This document shows positions 16,162 to 24,435 of a stretch of DNA of 64,000 nt, piece after piece (position 1 is the first letter of the stretch; the number at the start of each line of letters is the position of its first letter). The translations under genes and the position numbers were made by a program. The DNA is from Bacillota bacterium (GTDB lineage: Bacteria; Bacillota; Clostridia; Acetivibrionales; JAFADI01): NCBI GenBank assembly GCA_023424965.1, contig JAFADI010000049.1, positions 1-64,000 of the forward strand, written 5' to 3'. The notes below the pieces were generated by a model. The model was not told the DNA's origin and made no database searches. It worked only from the letters and a program-made list of their open reading frames with translations.

Positions 16162-17658
16162 TCATTTTTCTACCGGTATGACCAGGGATACATTGGTACC
16201 CAGCCGGTATTCACTTTCTATAGTGATGCCGTACTGTTTTCCGTAGTAGAGCTTGATCCTCCTGTGCACGTTAGCCAGTCCGAAGCCGCTGTCCTTCAAC
16301 ACCGGCTCGATGGAATCGTTGTCAAGCTCTTCTCTTATCTGGACAAGGCGTTCTGCCGCCATGCCCATGCCGTTGTCGATAACCTGGAATTCCAGCCTGT
16401 TGTCTTCCAGCTTTGAGCCTTTTATGTTGATTGTGCCGCCTTCCCTTCTGTTCTTGATGCCGTGGTAAAGCGCATTTTCAACCAGAGGCTGCAGCGTGAG
16501 CTTGAGAATCTTGCTGTCCAGGATATCTTCCTCCACTTCGATCTTAAAGTCCAGAATATCCCTGTACCGCATCTTTTGTATGATGAGGTAGCTTTTGATG
16601 TGCTCGATTTCTTCCTTGATGGTGATCCATTCCTTCCCCTTGCTGAGCGTAATCCTGAAGAAATTGGACAGGGCCCTCACAATTTCTATGACCTGCTCGT
16701 TCTTGTTCCCCTCCGTCATCCATACGATGGTATCCAGGGTGTTATAGAGGAAGTGGGGGTTGATTTGTGCCTGCATGGCTTTCAGCTCGGACTTTCGGAG
16801 GTTTTCCTGCTCCTTGATCCGGTTGTCCACCAGCTCTTTGATTTTAACTTTCATAATGTTGAAGTTCTGCCCCAGGCCGGCAATTTCATCGACGATTTTG
16901 TCTTCAAGCTTCACCGACAATTCCTCTTCGGCGATATAAGCGGTGGTTTTCTGAAGGTCCTTTATGGGATTGGAAATGCTTTCGGAAATGAGCCAGGCCG
17001 CAATAATGGAAAAGAGCAGCACACAGAACAGCACGATAACATTGATAAAAACCCAGTCTTTAAAACTCTTCTCCACCTGCAGCTTTACCTTCTCGCTCTG
17101 TTTCAGCTCAAAAAGCGCAAATTCCTGCACATCGTCTTCGATAAGCTCCGATACTCCCCGGATGTTTTCCAGCACCTTTTCGTTTTCCTCAACCTTTTTC
17201 CCCTGCCGGATCTGTTCACCCATAAGGTCCACGTAGCGCTTCAGGGTGCCCATGGTCCTCACGATCACATCCAGCTTTGTCCTGCTGTCTTCCGAATTAA
17301 CATTGTCCATGATCTGCCGGATCCGATCGTTTACTTCATTGATGATCTCATACTGCTTCCCCTCGTCGAACCTTGTCTTGCCGGCCACAATGTCCCACAT
17401 TTCGGTGTCAATCCTTATTTTCACCACCCCGTTAATGCTGTTTGCGGTGGTGATATTGGACACGATGGCATTATACTGGTCATTGTACTTCAGGGAATTG
17501 ACCATGAGAACGATATTCAGGCTCACCATCAGCAAAATGACGATGCAAAAGGAAATCAATATCTTTGTCTGGATGGAAAGCTTGATTCCCAGAAATCTAT
17601 TTACAAGCATATTACTTATTTTGCTTTCTGAAAACTGAAAAAGCGGCTGCTGCTTCAT
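16162..17658 (-). CDS. Sensor histidine kinase, YesM/LytS-like
   Basis: 498 residues from ATG 17658 with GGAGG five bases upstream. Two membrane segments (about 30-52 and 190-215) flank an extracellular helical sensor region; a HAMP-like stretch follows near 212-265, then a His_kinase domain with the phospho-acceptor in QAQINPHFLYNTLDTIVWM (about 290-308) and a HATPase domain with LVENALYHGIKNR and VIDNGMGMA. This is the YesM type that pairs with YesN-like AraC regulators. The gene starts 13 bp after a YtfQ-like lipoprotein gene, so the kinase probably reads sugar occupancy of that protein at the outer membrane face. Confidence 0.9.
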   Translation of the reverse strand: MKQQPLFQFSESKISNMLVNRFLGIKLSIQTKILISFCIVILLMVSLNIVLMVNSLKYNDQYNAIVSNITTANSINGVVKIRIDTEMWDIVAGKTRFDEGKQYEIINEVNDRIRQIMDNVNSEDSRTKLDVIVRTMGTLKRYVDLMGEQIRQGKKVEENEKVLENIRGVSELIEDDVQEFALFELKQSEKVKLQVEKSFKDWVFINVIVLFCVLLFSIIAAWLISESISNPIKDLQKTTAYIAEEELSVKLEDKIVDEIAGLGQNFNIMKVKIKELVDNRIKEQENLRKSELKAMQAQINPHFLYNTLDTIVWMTEGNKNEQVIEIVRALSNFFRITLSKGKEWITIKEEIEHIKSYLIIQKMRYRDILDFKIEVEEDILDSKILKLTLQPLVENALYHGIKNRREGGTINIKGSKLEDNRLEFQVIDNGMGMAAERLVQIREELDNDSIEPVLKDSGFGLANVHRRIKLYYGKQYGITIESEYRLGTNVSLVIPVEK

Positions 17659-17670
17659 AGGGGCCTCCAA

Positions 17671-18657
17671 TCAATACTTCCTGTTGGGGAGCTCTTTTTG
17701 TGCCGTTTCCTGGGGGAATACCCCCTCTTCGGTAACAATTCTTTTCGGTACGGATTTGCCTGCCAGAATGTCCTTTACCGCCTGCATCAATTGGGGACCC
17801 AGCAGGGGATTGCACTCCACGGTGCAGTTCAGCCTGCCTTCGATCATAGCTTCGAAAGCTCCCTTAACCCCGTCGATGGACACAATAATAATGTCCCTTC
17901 CCGGCCTCAGCCCGCGTTCCTCGATGGCTTCAATAGCTCCAAGGGCCATGTCGTCGTTATGGGAATAAAGCACCTCAATGTCCGGGCCCATTTCGTTGAG
18001 AATCTCCAGCATGACTTCCTTTCCTTTGGACCGCATGAAATCCCCATAGTCCGACCGCACGATCTTCATTCCGGGATTGGCTTTGATTGCCTCTTCAAAC
18101 CCTCTTTTCCTGTCGATGGTGGGCGCTGAGCCTGCAGTCCCCTGAAGCTCAACAATCCTTATATCGCCGGTACGGTCCCCGAACTTTTCAACCAACCAGT
18201 TTCCGGCCTTTCTCCCCTCTGCAAGGAAGTCTGAGCCGATGAGGGTGACATACAGGGACTTATCCTTCACCGAGATTCCCCTATCGGCTAAAATTACCGG
18301 TATCCGCGCCTCCCTGGCTTCGGTGAGCACCGCATCCCAGCCCGTCTCCACCAGAGGTGAAAAGGCAATTGCATCCACCTGCTGGGCGATAAATGACCGT
18401 ATGGCCTTGATCTGATTTTCCTGCTTTTGCTGGGCATTGGAAAAGATGAGTTCAAAATTGGCTTCCTTTGCCGCATTTCTTATTGATTCCGTGTTGGCCT
18501 CCCGCCAGCTGCTTTCCGACCCCAACTGGGAAAATCCCAGGATGGTTTTCTTCACTACGCTGGAGGGCTCTTTTTCTATATTTTTTTTACAGGATGCGGA
18601 GACAAAAATGATTGTAAGCATGAGAAAAAACAACGCAAGGAAAGCTATCTTTTTCAA
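17671..18657 (-). CDS. YtfQ-like sugar-binding lipoprotein, probable sensor subunit
   Basis: 328 residues from a TTG start at 18657 (AGGGGG about 9 nt upstream). Signal peptide with lipobox SASC, Cys23. The mature part parallels the transporter protein at 14826: TILGFSQLGSESSWREANTE, NAQQKQENQIKAIRSF, SPLVETGWDAVL, YGDFMRSKGKEVM, SHNDDMALGAIEAI, SIDGVKGAFEAMI. There is no permease in this operon; instead the next gene is a YesM-type kinase and the previous one its response regulator. I infer a sensor binding protein, as in the XylFII-LytS-YesN xylose-sensing system of Clostridium beijerinckii. It could still double as a second importer subunit. Confidence 0.88.
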   Translation of the reverse strand: MKKIAFLALFFLMLTIIFVSASCKKNIEKEPSSVVKKTILGFSQLGSESSWREANTESIRNAAKEANFELIFSNAQQKQENQIKAIRSFIAQQVDAIAFSPLVETGWDAVLTEAREARIPVILADRGISVKDKSLYVTLIGSDFLAEGRKAGNWLVEKFGDRTGDIRIVELQGTAGSAPTIDRKRGFEEAIKANPGMKIVRSDYGDFMRSKGKEVMLEILNEMGPDIEVLYSHNDDMALGAIEAIEERGLRPGRDIIIVSIDGVKGAFEAMIEGRLNCTVECNPLLGPQLMQAVKDILAGKSVPKRIVTEEGVFPQETAQKELPNRKY

Positions 18658-18707
18658 TTCTCTAAACCCCCTAAAAAGAACAGTCTGCTTGAACCTTTCT
18701 GGAGTAT

Positions 18708-18736
18708 ATTATAAATATTTTCCATGGGCTCAACAA
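18708..18736 (-). promoter_or_regulatory. Internal promoter before the sensor lipoprotein gene
   Basis: Minus strand TTGTTG (18731-18736), 17-bp spacer, TATAAT (18708-18713), lying in the 136-bp gap between the response regulator and the lipoprotein genes. It would allow lipoprotein and kinase to be made independently of the regulator. Confidence 0.6.
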
Positions 18737-18793
18737 TTTAAAATCATAGGAAATTCGTTAAATTATTTATGACAAACTCAAAAATATGAGGTT

Positions 18794-20401
18794 TCAGCCC
18801 TTCTGGCCTTCGCTTCTGTATTCCTTGGGTGTTTGACCCGTCACCTTTTTAAACAGGTAGCTGAAGTAGTGGGGGTCGTTATAGCCCGCCTTATATGCGA
18901 TTTCCGAGGACTTAAGGCTGGTGCTCCTCAAAAACTCCATGGCTTTTTTGATTCTTGTCTGGGTCAGATACTCAATAAAGGTTCCGCCGGTTTCCTGGCT
19001 GAAAACCGCACTGAAGTGGCTGGGGCTCACGCTGACATAGGCCGCCACCGAATTCAGGGAAATGTTGGGGTCCGCAAAGTTGTTGTTGATAAAGTCCTTT
19101 GCTTTATTGATGATGCTGCTGTACTTGTTCTCAACCCTGCTGTCCCTGTATTCCAATGCGCTGTTCAGGATCTTTCCGGTGTATTCCTTGAACCTGCCCA
19201 CGGTATCGATTTTCACCACGACTTTTTCCAGTTCGGATATTTCCGGGCAGAGCTCTTCCAGGTTTCCTCCCAGCTCATTTACAAACCTGGCGGTGGTGAG
19301 AATGATATCCACAAAGACATAGTTTGTATAAATGGTGGATTTCAGTGCGGACTGGCTCAATTCCTGCACATAGTTCTCCAGGAAGGTGTTCAGTACCGAC
19401 CGCTCACCGTATTTCAGATAGTCGGTGATGCTGTTCTTTTCGATTTTCAGCAGTTCTTTCCTTTCGGTGCCCGCCCGCTCGATGTCGTTTATGCCGATGA
19501 TTTTGTTTTTCCCGAAAATGTACTTGTAGTTCCTTGCGCTTTCGGCATCGGCAAAGGACTGGGAAATCCCCTGTATTCTCTCTCTGACACTTCCGATCCC
19601 TATGGTAAGCAGGTATTGGGTATTCCTTTCCACCTCGTATTTTATCGATTGGGCGATGTTGTACGCACTCTCTTCCAGTTCGTCGGGATGGTCTCCCTTG
19701 ATGATCAGAACCGTTTCATCCATTCCCTTTTTGAAGCAGATGACCTCGGAGTTTTTCTCCACGATGCCGTTTAAAAGCTTTTCGGCTTTGAGGTATTCCG
19801 AATACATGCTGTTGGGACTGATTTTTTCTTTTAATTCCGCCTCCATGATCAAAACCACATAATACTTTGAAATGATGTTTATGTTAAACCTTTCGGATTT
19901 TTCCACCGCCTCGAGGGAGGACGCGGCTCCCAGGCAGAGGTCCCCCAGGAATTTGCCCCGGTAGAGCTGCATATTGTCCTGCAGTTGATGCCTCAAGGCC
20001 TCGATATCCTCCCGTTCCTTCTTTTCGCCTTCAATCTGGAGGGCCACCTTGTTCAGCGCCTTCAAAAGCTCTACGGAGGAAATGGGCTTTAACAGGTATT
20101 CGGTAACTCCGATGCTGATTGCCTCCCTGGCATAGTTGAATTCGTCATGCCCGCTCAAAATAAGCACTTTTATCCAGGGCATGCTTTTCTTTACGATCTT
20201 GCATAACTGCAAGCCATCCATAAAGGGCATTTTTATATCTGTAATGAGTATGTCGGGCTTAAGCTCCTGTATCAGCGGCAGAGCGATCTCTCCGTCGGGG
20301 GCTTCGCCGCAGAATACGAAATCGGTGGCCTCCCAGTGAATGTTCGCCCGGATTCCTTCCCTCACCACGATTTCATCTTCCACCAGAAAAACTTTATACA
20401 A
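18794..20401 (-). CDS. YesN-type response regulator with AraC DNA-binding domain
   Basis: 535 residues from TTG 20401, chosen because AGGAGG lies 7 nt upstream and the receiver starts at once (YKVFLVEDEIVVREGI); an upstream start adds 32 unrelated residues. Receiver residues 1-125 with the acidic pair near 8-9, phospho-acceptor Asp55 (ITDIKMPFMDG) and Lys in LLKPIS. A long central region (about 130-420) follows, then two AraC helix-turn-helix motifs in the last 100 residues (PNISLNSVAAYVSVSPSHFS and SSEIAYKAGYNDPHYFSYLF). Partner of the YesM-like kinase two genes downstream; likely activator of the ytfQ importer operon. Confidence 0.92.
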   Translation of the reverse strand: MYKVFLVEDEIVVREGIRANIHWEATDFVFCGEAPDGEIALPLIQELKPDILITDIKMPFMDGLQLCKIVKKSMPWIKVLILSGHDEFNYAREAISIGVTEYLLKPISSVELLKALNKVALQIEGEKKEREDIEALRHQLQDNMQLYRGKFLGDLCLGAASSLEAVEKSERFNINIISKYYVVLIMEAELKEKISPNSMYSEYLKAEKLLNGIVEKNSEVICFKKGMDETVLIIKGDHPDELEESAYNIAQSIKYEVERNTQYLLTIGIGSVRERIQGISQSFADAESARNYKYIFGKNKIIGINDIERAGTERKELLKIEKNSITDYLKYGERSVLNTFLENYVQELSQSALKSTIYTNYVFVDIILTTARFVNELGGNLEELCPEISELEKVVVKIDTVGRFKEYTGKILNSALEYRDSRVENKYSSIINKAKDFINNNFADPNISLNSVAAYVSVSPSHFSAVFSQETGGTFIEYLTQTRIKKAMEFLRSTSLKSSEIAYKAGYNDPHYFSYLFKKVTGQTPKEYRSEGQKG

Positions 20402-20444
20402 TGTTTTCCCTCCTGTCGGAACCTTTATGATTTGGTACACTATT

Positions 20445-20472
20445 AGAATATCAGAAATATTCAATTTTTCAA
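20445..20472 (-). promoter_or_regulatory. Promoter of the response-regulator operon
   Basis: Minus strand TTGAAA (20467-20472), 16-bp spacer, TATTCT (20445-20450), about 45 bp upstream of the TTG start. It lies just downstream of an intrinsic terminator, so the sensor operon is insulated from the upstream chemoreceptor gene. Confidence 0.55.
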
Positions 20473-20484
20473 CATTATTGGCGC

Positions 20485-20645
20485 AAAACAAAAACAACCT
20501 CCTTCGGCGACCCGTCCCAATAAGGTTGTATCTATGAAGGAAGCAGCTGACTTAAACGGCTCTTCACGCGGTGATTCTATCCTTGAATCAACGCGTGTGT
20601 TCGCCATCCCTGGCTCACTTGCCGCAGTTTAAATCAGCCGCTTTT
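20485..20645 (-). ncRNA. Candidate structured RNA ending in an intrinsic terminator
   Basis: Minus strand RNA with an outer helix of 15 pairs (20627-20641 with 20543-20557, two of them G-U), an inner hairpin made of CACGCG/CGCGTG (20565-20570, 20592-20597) stacked on TGATTC/GAATCA (20572-20577, 20585-20590), and an asymmetric purine-rich internal region (20598-20626). It is followed by a second hairpin ACAACCT/AGGTTGT (20523-20529, 20494-20500) with a run of Us, an intrinsic terminator. It lies between the chemoreceptor stop and the response-regulator promoter. I do not recognise the family. It could be a stand-alone small RNA or the 3' UTR of the chemoreceptor mRNA. Confidence 0.5.
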
Positions 20646-20675
20646 ATTCATAATTTATAAGATTGACACATGGGT

Positions 20676-22730
20676 CTATTCGGTTTTGAATACGTCAATT
20701 TCTTCCTTCAGCCGGGTGGCCAGGTACAAAAGCTCTTCCGCCCTCGATGCCATGTCCTGTGCGGAAGCCGTCTGTTCCTCCGTGGTTGCCGCCACCTCCT
20801 GGGAATGGGCTGCCGTTTCCTCAATGATCCCGGATATTTCAACAATGGCCTCCACAATGTCGTCGGACAGCCCCAGAATGGTTTTGAAAGCGGTGTGAAT
20901 CCGCATTACTTCGTTTTCCGTCCGGGTGACCATGTCAAAAATTGTCTCAAGGGATTGCCCTCCCAGCTTGATTTGCTCAACCTGGAGGTTGAAGCTTCCC
21001 AGGCTGTTTTCCATCGTCCCCACGGTGGCTGAGGTTTCCTCCTGTATATCCCTTATCAGCCCCCGGATGCTTCTGGCGGCCTCTGCCGAATCTTCCGCCA
21101 GTTTCCTTATTTCCTCCGCCACAACGGCAAAGCCTTTACCGGCTTCCCCTGCCCGGGCGGCCTCAATGGAAGCATTCAACGCCAGCAGGTTGGTCTGGGA
21201 GGCAATTCCGGTAATCACTCCCACGATGTTGCCTATTTCCACCGATCTTTTCTCGAGATTTTGAAGGGAGACGGCCGAAGTTTCCACCGCCCGGCTGACC
21301 TCCGCCAGCTGTTCGATGGAAGTAAAAATGGAGGTTTTGCCGCTCTCCGCTATCTTTGTCGATGCCTGGGCATTGTCCATGGCCCGGCTTACGACGTCAA
21401 AGCCTTTTCCCACTTCATCCTTGTTTCTATTGATGAGATTCATGACCGTCTCCACGAATTCCGCCTGTCTCGATGTGCCCAGGGCAACTTCACCGCTGGC
21501 CACGGCGATCTGTTCCGCCGATTTCCCCGTCACATCCGCAGCCTCTGCGATTCTCCCCGCGCTTTCGGCAGTTTTGGAGGCGCTGCTTTTTACGCCGCTG
21601 ACGATTTCACGTATTTTCTCCGCGAAGGCAGAAAAGGCCCTTGCCAATTCTCCCAGCTCATCCTTCTGTTTCGCCAGTTCCCGGGGGATACCGCGGCTCA
21701 AGTCATATTTTTCAAGCAGCAGGGCGTACTCCTTCAGCCTGGTAATATGTTTTGTCAGCGTCATGGAAAAAAAGTATACGACCGCCACGGCGGCAACAAG
21801 GAAAAGCAGGGACACCACAAAAAACGATTTTTTCAATTCCGAGAGGCGTGACATAATCTCGTTCTCGGTGGCCTGGATGGCGATGGACCAGCCCAGGCTC
21901 CCGATGGGGGCAAAGCCCACATACATGTCCACACCTTTGTATGAATACTCGCCGAAGCCCTTTTCCCCCTGCTTCATCTTTTCTCTGACGGCCTCATAGT
22001 TGGAAAATCCTTCCCCGGCCTGCGTATTTGTTTCATTCAGGGTTGCGGAGGTGGTGGCATCCGTTTGGTTTTCTTCCGGCTGCATAAGCTTGTCGAGCAG
22101 CTGCCGATCGGTATGGGCTATCGTTTGCCCCATGCTGTTGACGATAAAGGTATTTCCCGTATTCCCCACCGCCATGCCCTCGGAAAGCGCGCTCAGCTCA
22201 TATCCGTCGCGGGTCGCGATCAACACCCCCGTTATATCCTTGCCCGCCTTGACAGGAACGGCATATACCATGACAACGCTTTTGTCCGCCAGGCTTATGA
22301 CAGGGTCCGACACGGCCGGCTGGCCTTCCATGGCCTTTTTAAAATACTCCCGTTCTTTCAGGTCCGCCTGTTTCCCGTCATTGTAGGTGGCCTTCCCCGT
22401 CCGGTCCACAAAGGCCATTCGTTTATGCCCTTTTCTCTTTGTCTCCCTGTCCAGCATTTTTTCCACTTCCGTCATGTCTGCATCCCCATTTTTTAAGGAT
22501 GCCAGCACTTCCGACGAGGCAATGTCCTCCAGCGTATTGAGCTGGCTTGAAATGCGGGCCTCAAATGTCATGGAGGCCTCATCCGCCAGCTTGGCAAGCA
22601 TCTCCCGGGTATTCTTCTTCAAAGCGTCTGCCGCGGTATAATAGGATACCGCTCCCAGGCCCGCACATGCGGCGATCAGGATGCCGCTCATAATTACTGC
22701 AATCTTTGCTTTCAAACTTTTTGTAAACAT
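20676..22730 (-). CDS. Methyl-accepting chemotaxis protein
   Basis: 684 residues. N-terminal membrane segment (about 9-31), an extracellular dCache-type sensor region (35-310), a second membrane segment (FFVVSLLFLVAAVAVVYFFS), a HAMP domain, and the cytoplasmic signalling helices with the conserved hairpin region (ASIEAARAGEAGKGFAVVAE, EIRKLAEDSAEAARSI). It relays ligand binding to CheA/CheW. AAGGGAG precedes the ATG by about 9 nt. The ligand is unknown; its position near sugar sensor and transporter genes permits, but does not prove, sugar taxis. No C-terminal CheR-tethering pentapeptide is visible. Confidence 0.93.
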   Translation of the reverse strand: MFTKSLKAKIAVIMSGILIAACAGLGAVSYYTAADALKKNTREMLAKLADEASMTFEARISSQLNTLEDIASSEVLASLKNGDADMTEVEKMLDRETKRKGHKRMAFVDRTGKATYNDGKQADLKEREYFKKAMEGQPAVSDPVISLADKSVVMVYAVPVKAGKDITGVLIATRDGYELSALSEGMAVGNTGNTFIVNSMGQTIAHTDRQLLDKLMQPEENQTDATTSATLNETNTQAGEGFSNYEAVREKMKQGEKGFGEYSYKGVDMYVGFAPIGSLGWSIAIQATENEIMSRLSELKKSFFVVSLLFLVAAVAVVYFFSMTLTKHITRLKEYALLLEKYDLSRGIPRELAKQKDELGELARAFSAFAEKIREIVSGVKSSASKTAESAGRIAEAADVTGKSAEQIAVASGEVALGTSRQAEFVETVMNLINRNKDEVGKGFDVVSRAMDNAQASTKIAESGKTSIFTSIEQLAEVSRAVETSAVSLQNLEKRSVEIGNIVGVITGIASQTNLLALNASIEAARAGEAGKGFAVVAEEIRKLAEDSAEAARSIRGLIRDIQEETSATVGTMENSLGSFNLQVEQIKLGGQSLETIFDMVTRTENEVMRIHTAFKTILGLSDDIVEAIVEISGIIEETAAHSQEVAATTEEQTASAQDMASRAEELLYLATRLKEEIDVFKTE

Positions 22731-22848
22731 TAGTACTGCTCCCTTTCTACAGGTTTTTCGGGCTTGCGCCTTTCACCCTTTCTCTGTTTTTTTGATTCTA
22801 CCATTTTAATGTTATGTAAATATTAATGATGCAGGATTTATGCCTGTC

Positions 22849-24069
22849 TCACCCCAAATCAAAGCTATTTGTCCACACAACGGCTTCAAAGTAAGCCTGG
22901 GCCACCTCCTCCGCGCCCACCCCGCACCTGTCGGTATAACTGAATATTTTATCCCAGTCTCCCTTTTCATAGGCCAGCGTCAACCGGAAGCAAAAACACA
23001 TTTTTCCGTCATCGCAGCTTCCCAGGAGAATGCCCTTGGCCTCCTCCGAAACCGGCAGTTCCGGAAGCAGCGTTTCCATGGGGCTACCCGCCAGCACATC
23101 CACCATGGACAACAGGCCCAGCGTAAAAAACTCCGTTTTGCGCCCCTCCAATCCCATTTTGCAGGACAGGAGCTCCATAATTTTTCCTCTCTGGGCGGAA
23201 AGGTTGACAATGGCGTCGGGAGCTTCTCCTCCCAGCTTTCGCAGGACGGTAATGAAGGCCCATTTTTTCAACTCCTCCAGCCCCAGGCGGACCGCCGCCT
23301 GCCGGATGGAAACCGTCTTGTGTCCCCGGTAGTAATACGCGGTATTGGCGATCCTTAGAATTTCATAAGAAAAAGCCACATCCTTCTCAATAATCCGTGA
23401 TATTTCTTCGAACCCCGTATCATTGCTTTCAAGCAGCTTGATGAGCTTGATGTGGTTCATCTTGGCCGGAGGTATTCCTTTTGAAGCGGTAACCACGGGT
23501 CTGGAAAAATAGTAGCCTTGAAAAAGTTCATATCCGGCCCTGGCGGCAAACTCAAATTCCTCGTGGGTCTCAATCTTCTCCGCAAGAAACTTTATTTTCC
23601 CGTTCCTCAATTTCTCAACCACATTTCTTCTTTCATCCGCCGTCGCGGTTAAACGGAAATCCACTTTGACCACGTCGGCAATTTCTATGAAAGCCTCATA
23701 CCCGGGTCTGAATACAAAATCATCAAGAGCGATGGTATACCCTTCCGCTTTAAGGCTTTTGCACGCAGCCACCACCTGGGGGCTGGGTTCGATATCCTCC
23801 AGCACCTCCACCACGATCTGCTCCTTGGGAAACAACGTGGCCACCTGGTTTAACAGCATCTTCTCCGTAAAGTTGATAAAGGCCTTTTTCTTGCCCGATA
23901 TCTCACCTACGTCCATGGACAAAAAACCGGCCGCCATGACGTTGGAAGTGGCTACATCGCCGTCATTGAAGCTGTAGCCGTCATGCCCCTCTTCCCTGTA
24001 AAGAAGTTCATAGCCGTAAAGCTTGTTCCTCCGGTTAAAAATCGGTTGTCTGGCAAATAGCAAAGCCAT
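22849..24069 (-). CDS. EAL-HDOD signalling protein (YuxH type)
   Basis: 406 residues from ATG 24069. Residues 1-200 form an EAL domain with degenerate signature (YGYELLYR in place of EALLR); several metal/substrate positions are kept (AFINFTEKML, ALDDFVFRPG, VKVDFRLT, AEKIETHEEF). Residues 200-390 form an HDOD domain (SYEILRIANTAYYYRG, RQAAVRLGLEELKKW). YuxH-type proteins generally lack phosphodiesterase activity and are thought to act as signalling scaffolds, possibly binding c-di-GMP. The gene follows the PAS kinase gene at a distance of 366 bp, so it probably has its own promoter. Confidence 0.9.
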   Translation of the reverse strand: MALLFARQPIFNRRNKLYGYELLYREEGHDGYSFNDGDVATSNVMAAGFLSMDVGEISGKKKAFINFTEKMLLNQVATLFPKEQIVVEVLEDIEPSPQVVAACKSLKAEGYTIALDDFVFRPGYEAFIEIADVVKVDFRLTATADERRNVVEKLRNGKIKFLAEKIETHEEFEFAARAGYELFQGYYFSRPVVTASKGIPPAKMNHIKLIKLLESNDTGFEEISRIIEKDVAFSYEILRIANTAYYYRGHKTVSIRQAAVRLGLEELKKWAFITVLRKLGGEAPDAIVNLSAQRGKIMELLSCKMGLEGRKTEFFTLGLLSMVDVLAGSPMETLLPELPVSEEAKGILLGSCDDGKMCFCFRLTLAYEKGDWDKIFSYTDRCGVGAEEVAQAYFEAVVWTNSFDLG

Positions 24070-24435
24070 GCCGCCCAGCCTCCCCAACTGCTGTTTCTGC
24101 CTCCAGGCAAAGAAAAAGCCAACAATTATAAATTAATTGCTGGCAGGGTGCATTTCCGGCTTAAAGTTTCAAGGATATGTTTCTGAAAAATTTATGCTGT
24201 TTAACTGCTGTAAAATGACTGTTTATATTGGTACCCGGCAAATACTTTTCTTAATCCACCCAGCCTGAAAATATCATATCCTATCGGGATGGAATTTGAA
24301 AACCGGACAATAACCCTTTTTCCAAATTTACATACCTTTTCCATGCATCTGGAATCACTTTATCTACATTTTTCGCAGTTTTTCTTCATTTTACGATATT
24401 ATTCTTTGCGTATACAGATATATCCATTTCCCCTT
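24070..24435. other. Intergenic region without a recognised gene
   Basis: 366 bp between the PAS kinase and the EAL-HDOD gene. I see only short AT-rich frames, a possible TATAAT near 24123-24135 on the minus strand that could serve the EAL-HDOD gene, and no convincing hairpin terminator or structured RNA. Confidence 0.5.

Noticed and set aside
16462..17631. 389-codon open frame on the plus strand opposite the YesM-type kinase
   Set aside because: It has no recognisable domain, is antisense to a clear kinase with all its motifs, and its composition reflects the opposite coding strand. The same holds for long plus-strand frames at 12718-13896, 18833-19774, 4283-4897, 35005-35619 and 37441-38211.
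20595..20612. ZTP-riboswitch-like UGGCGAACA in the structured RNA
   Set aside because: The essential second block (CCGCCUGGGC) is absent and the fold differs.
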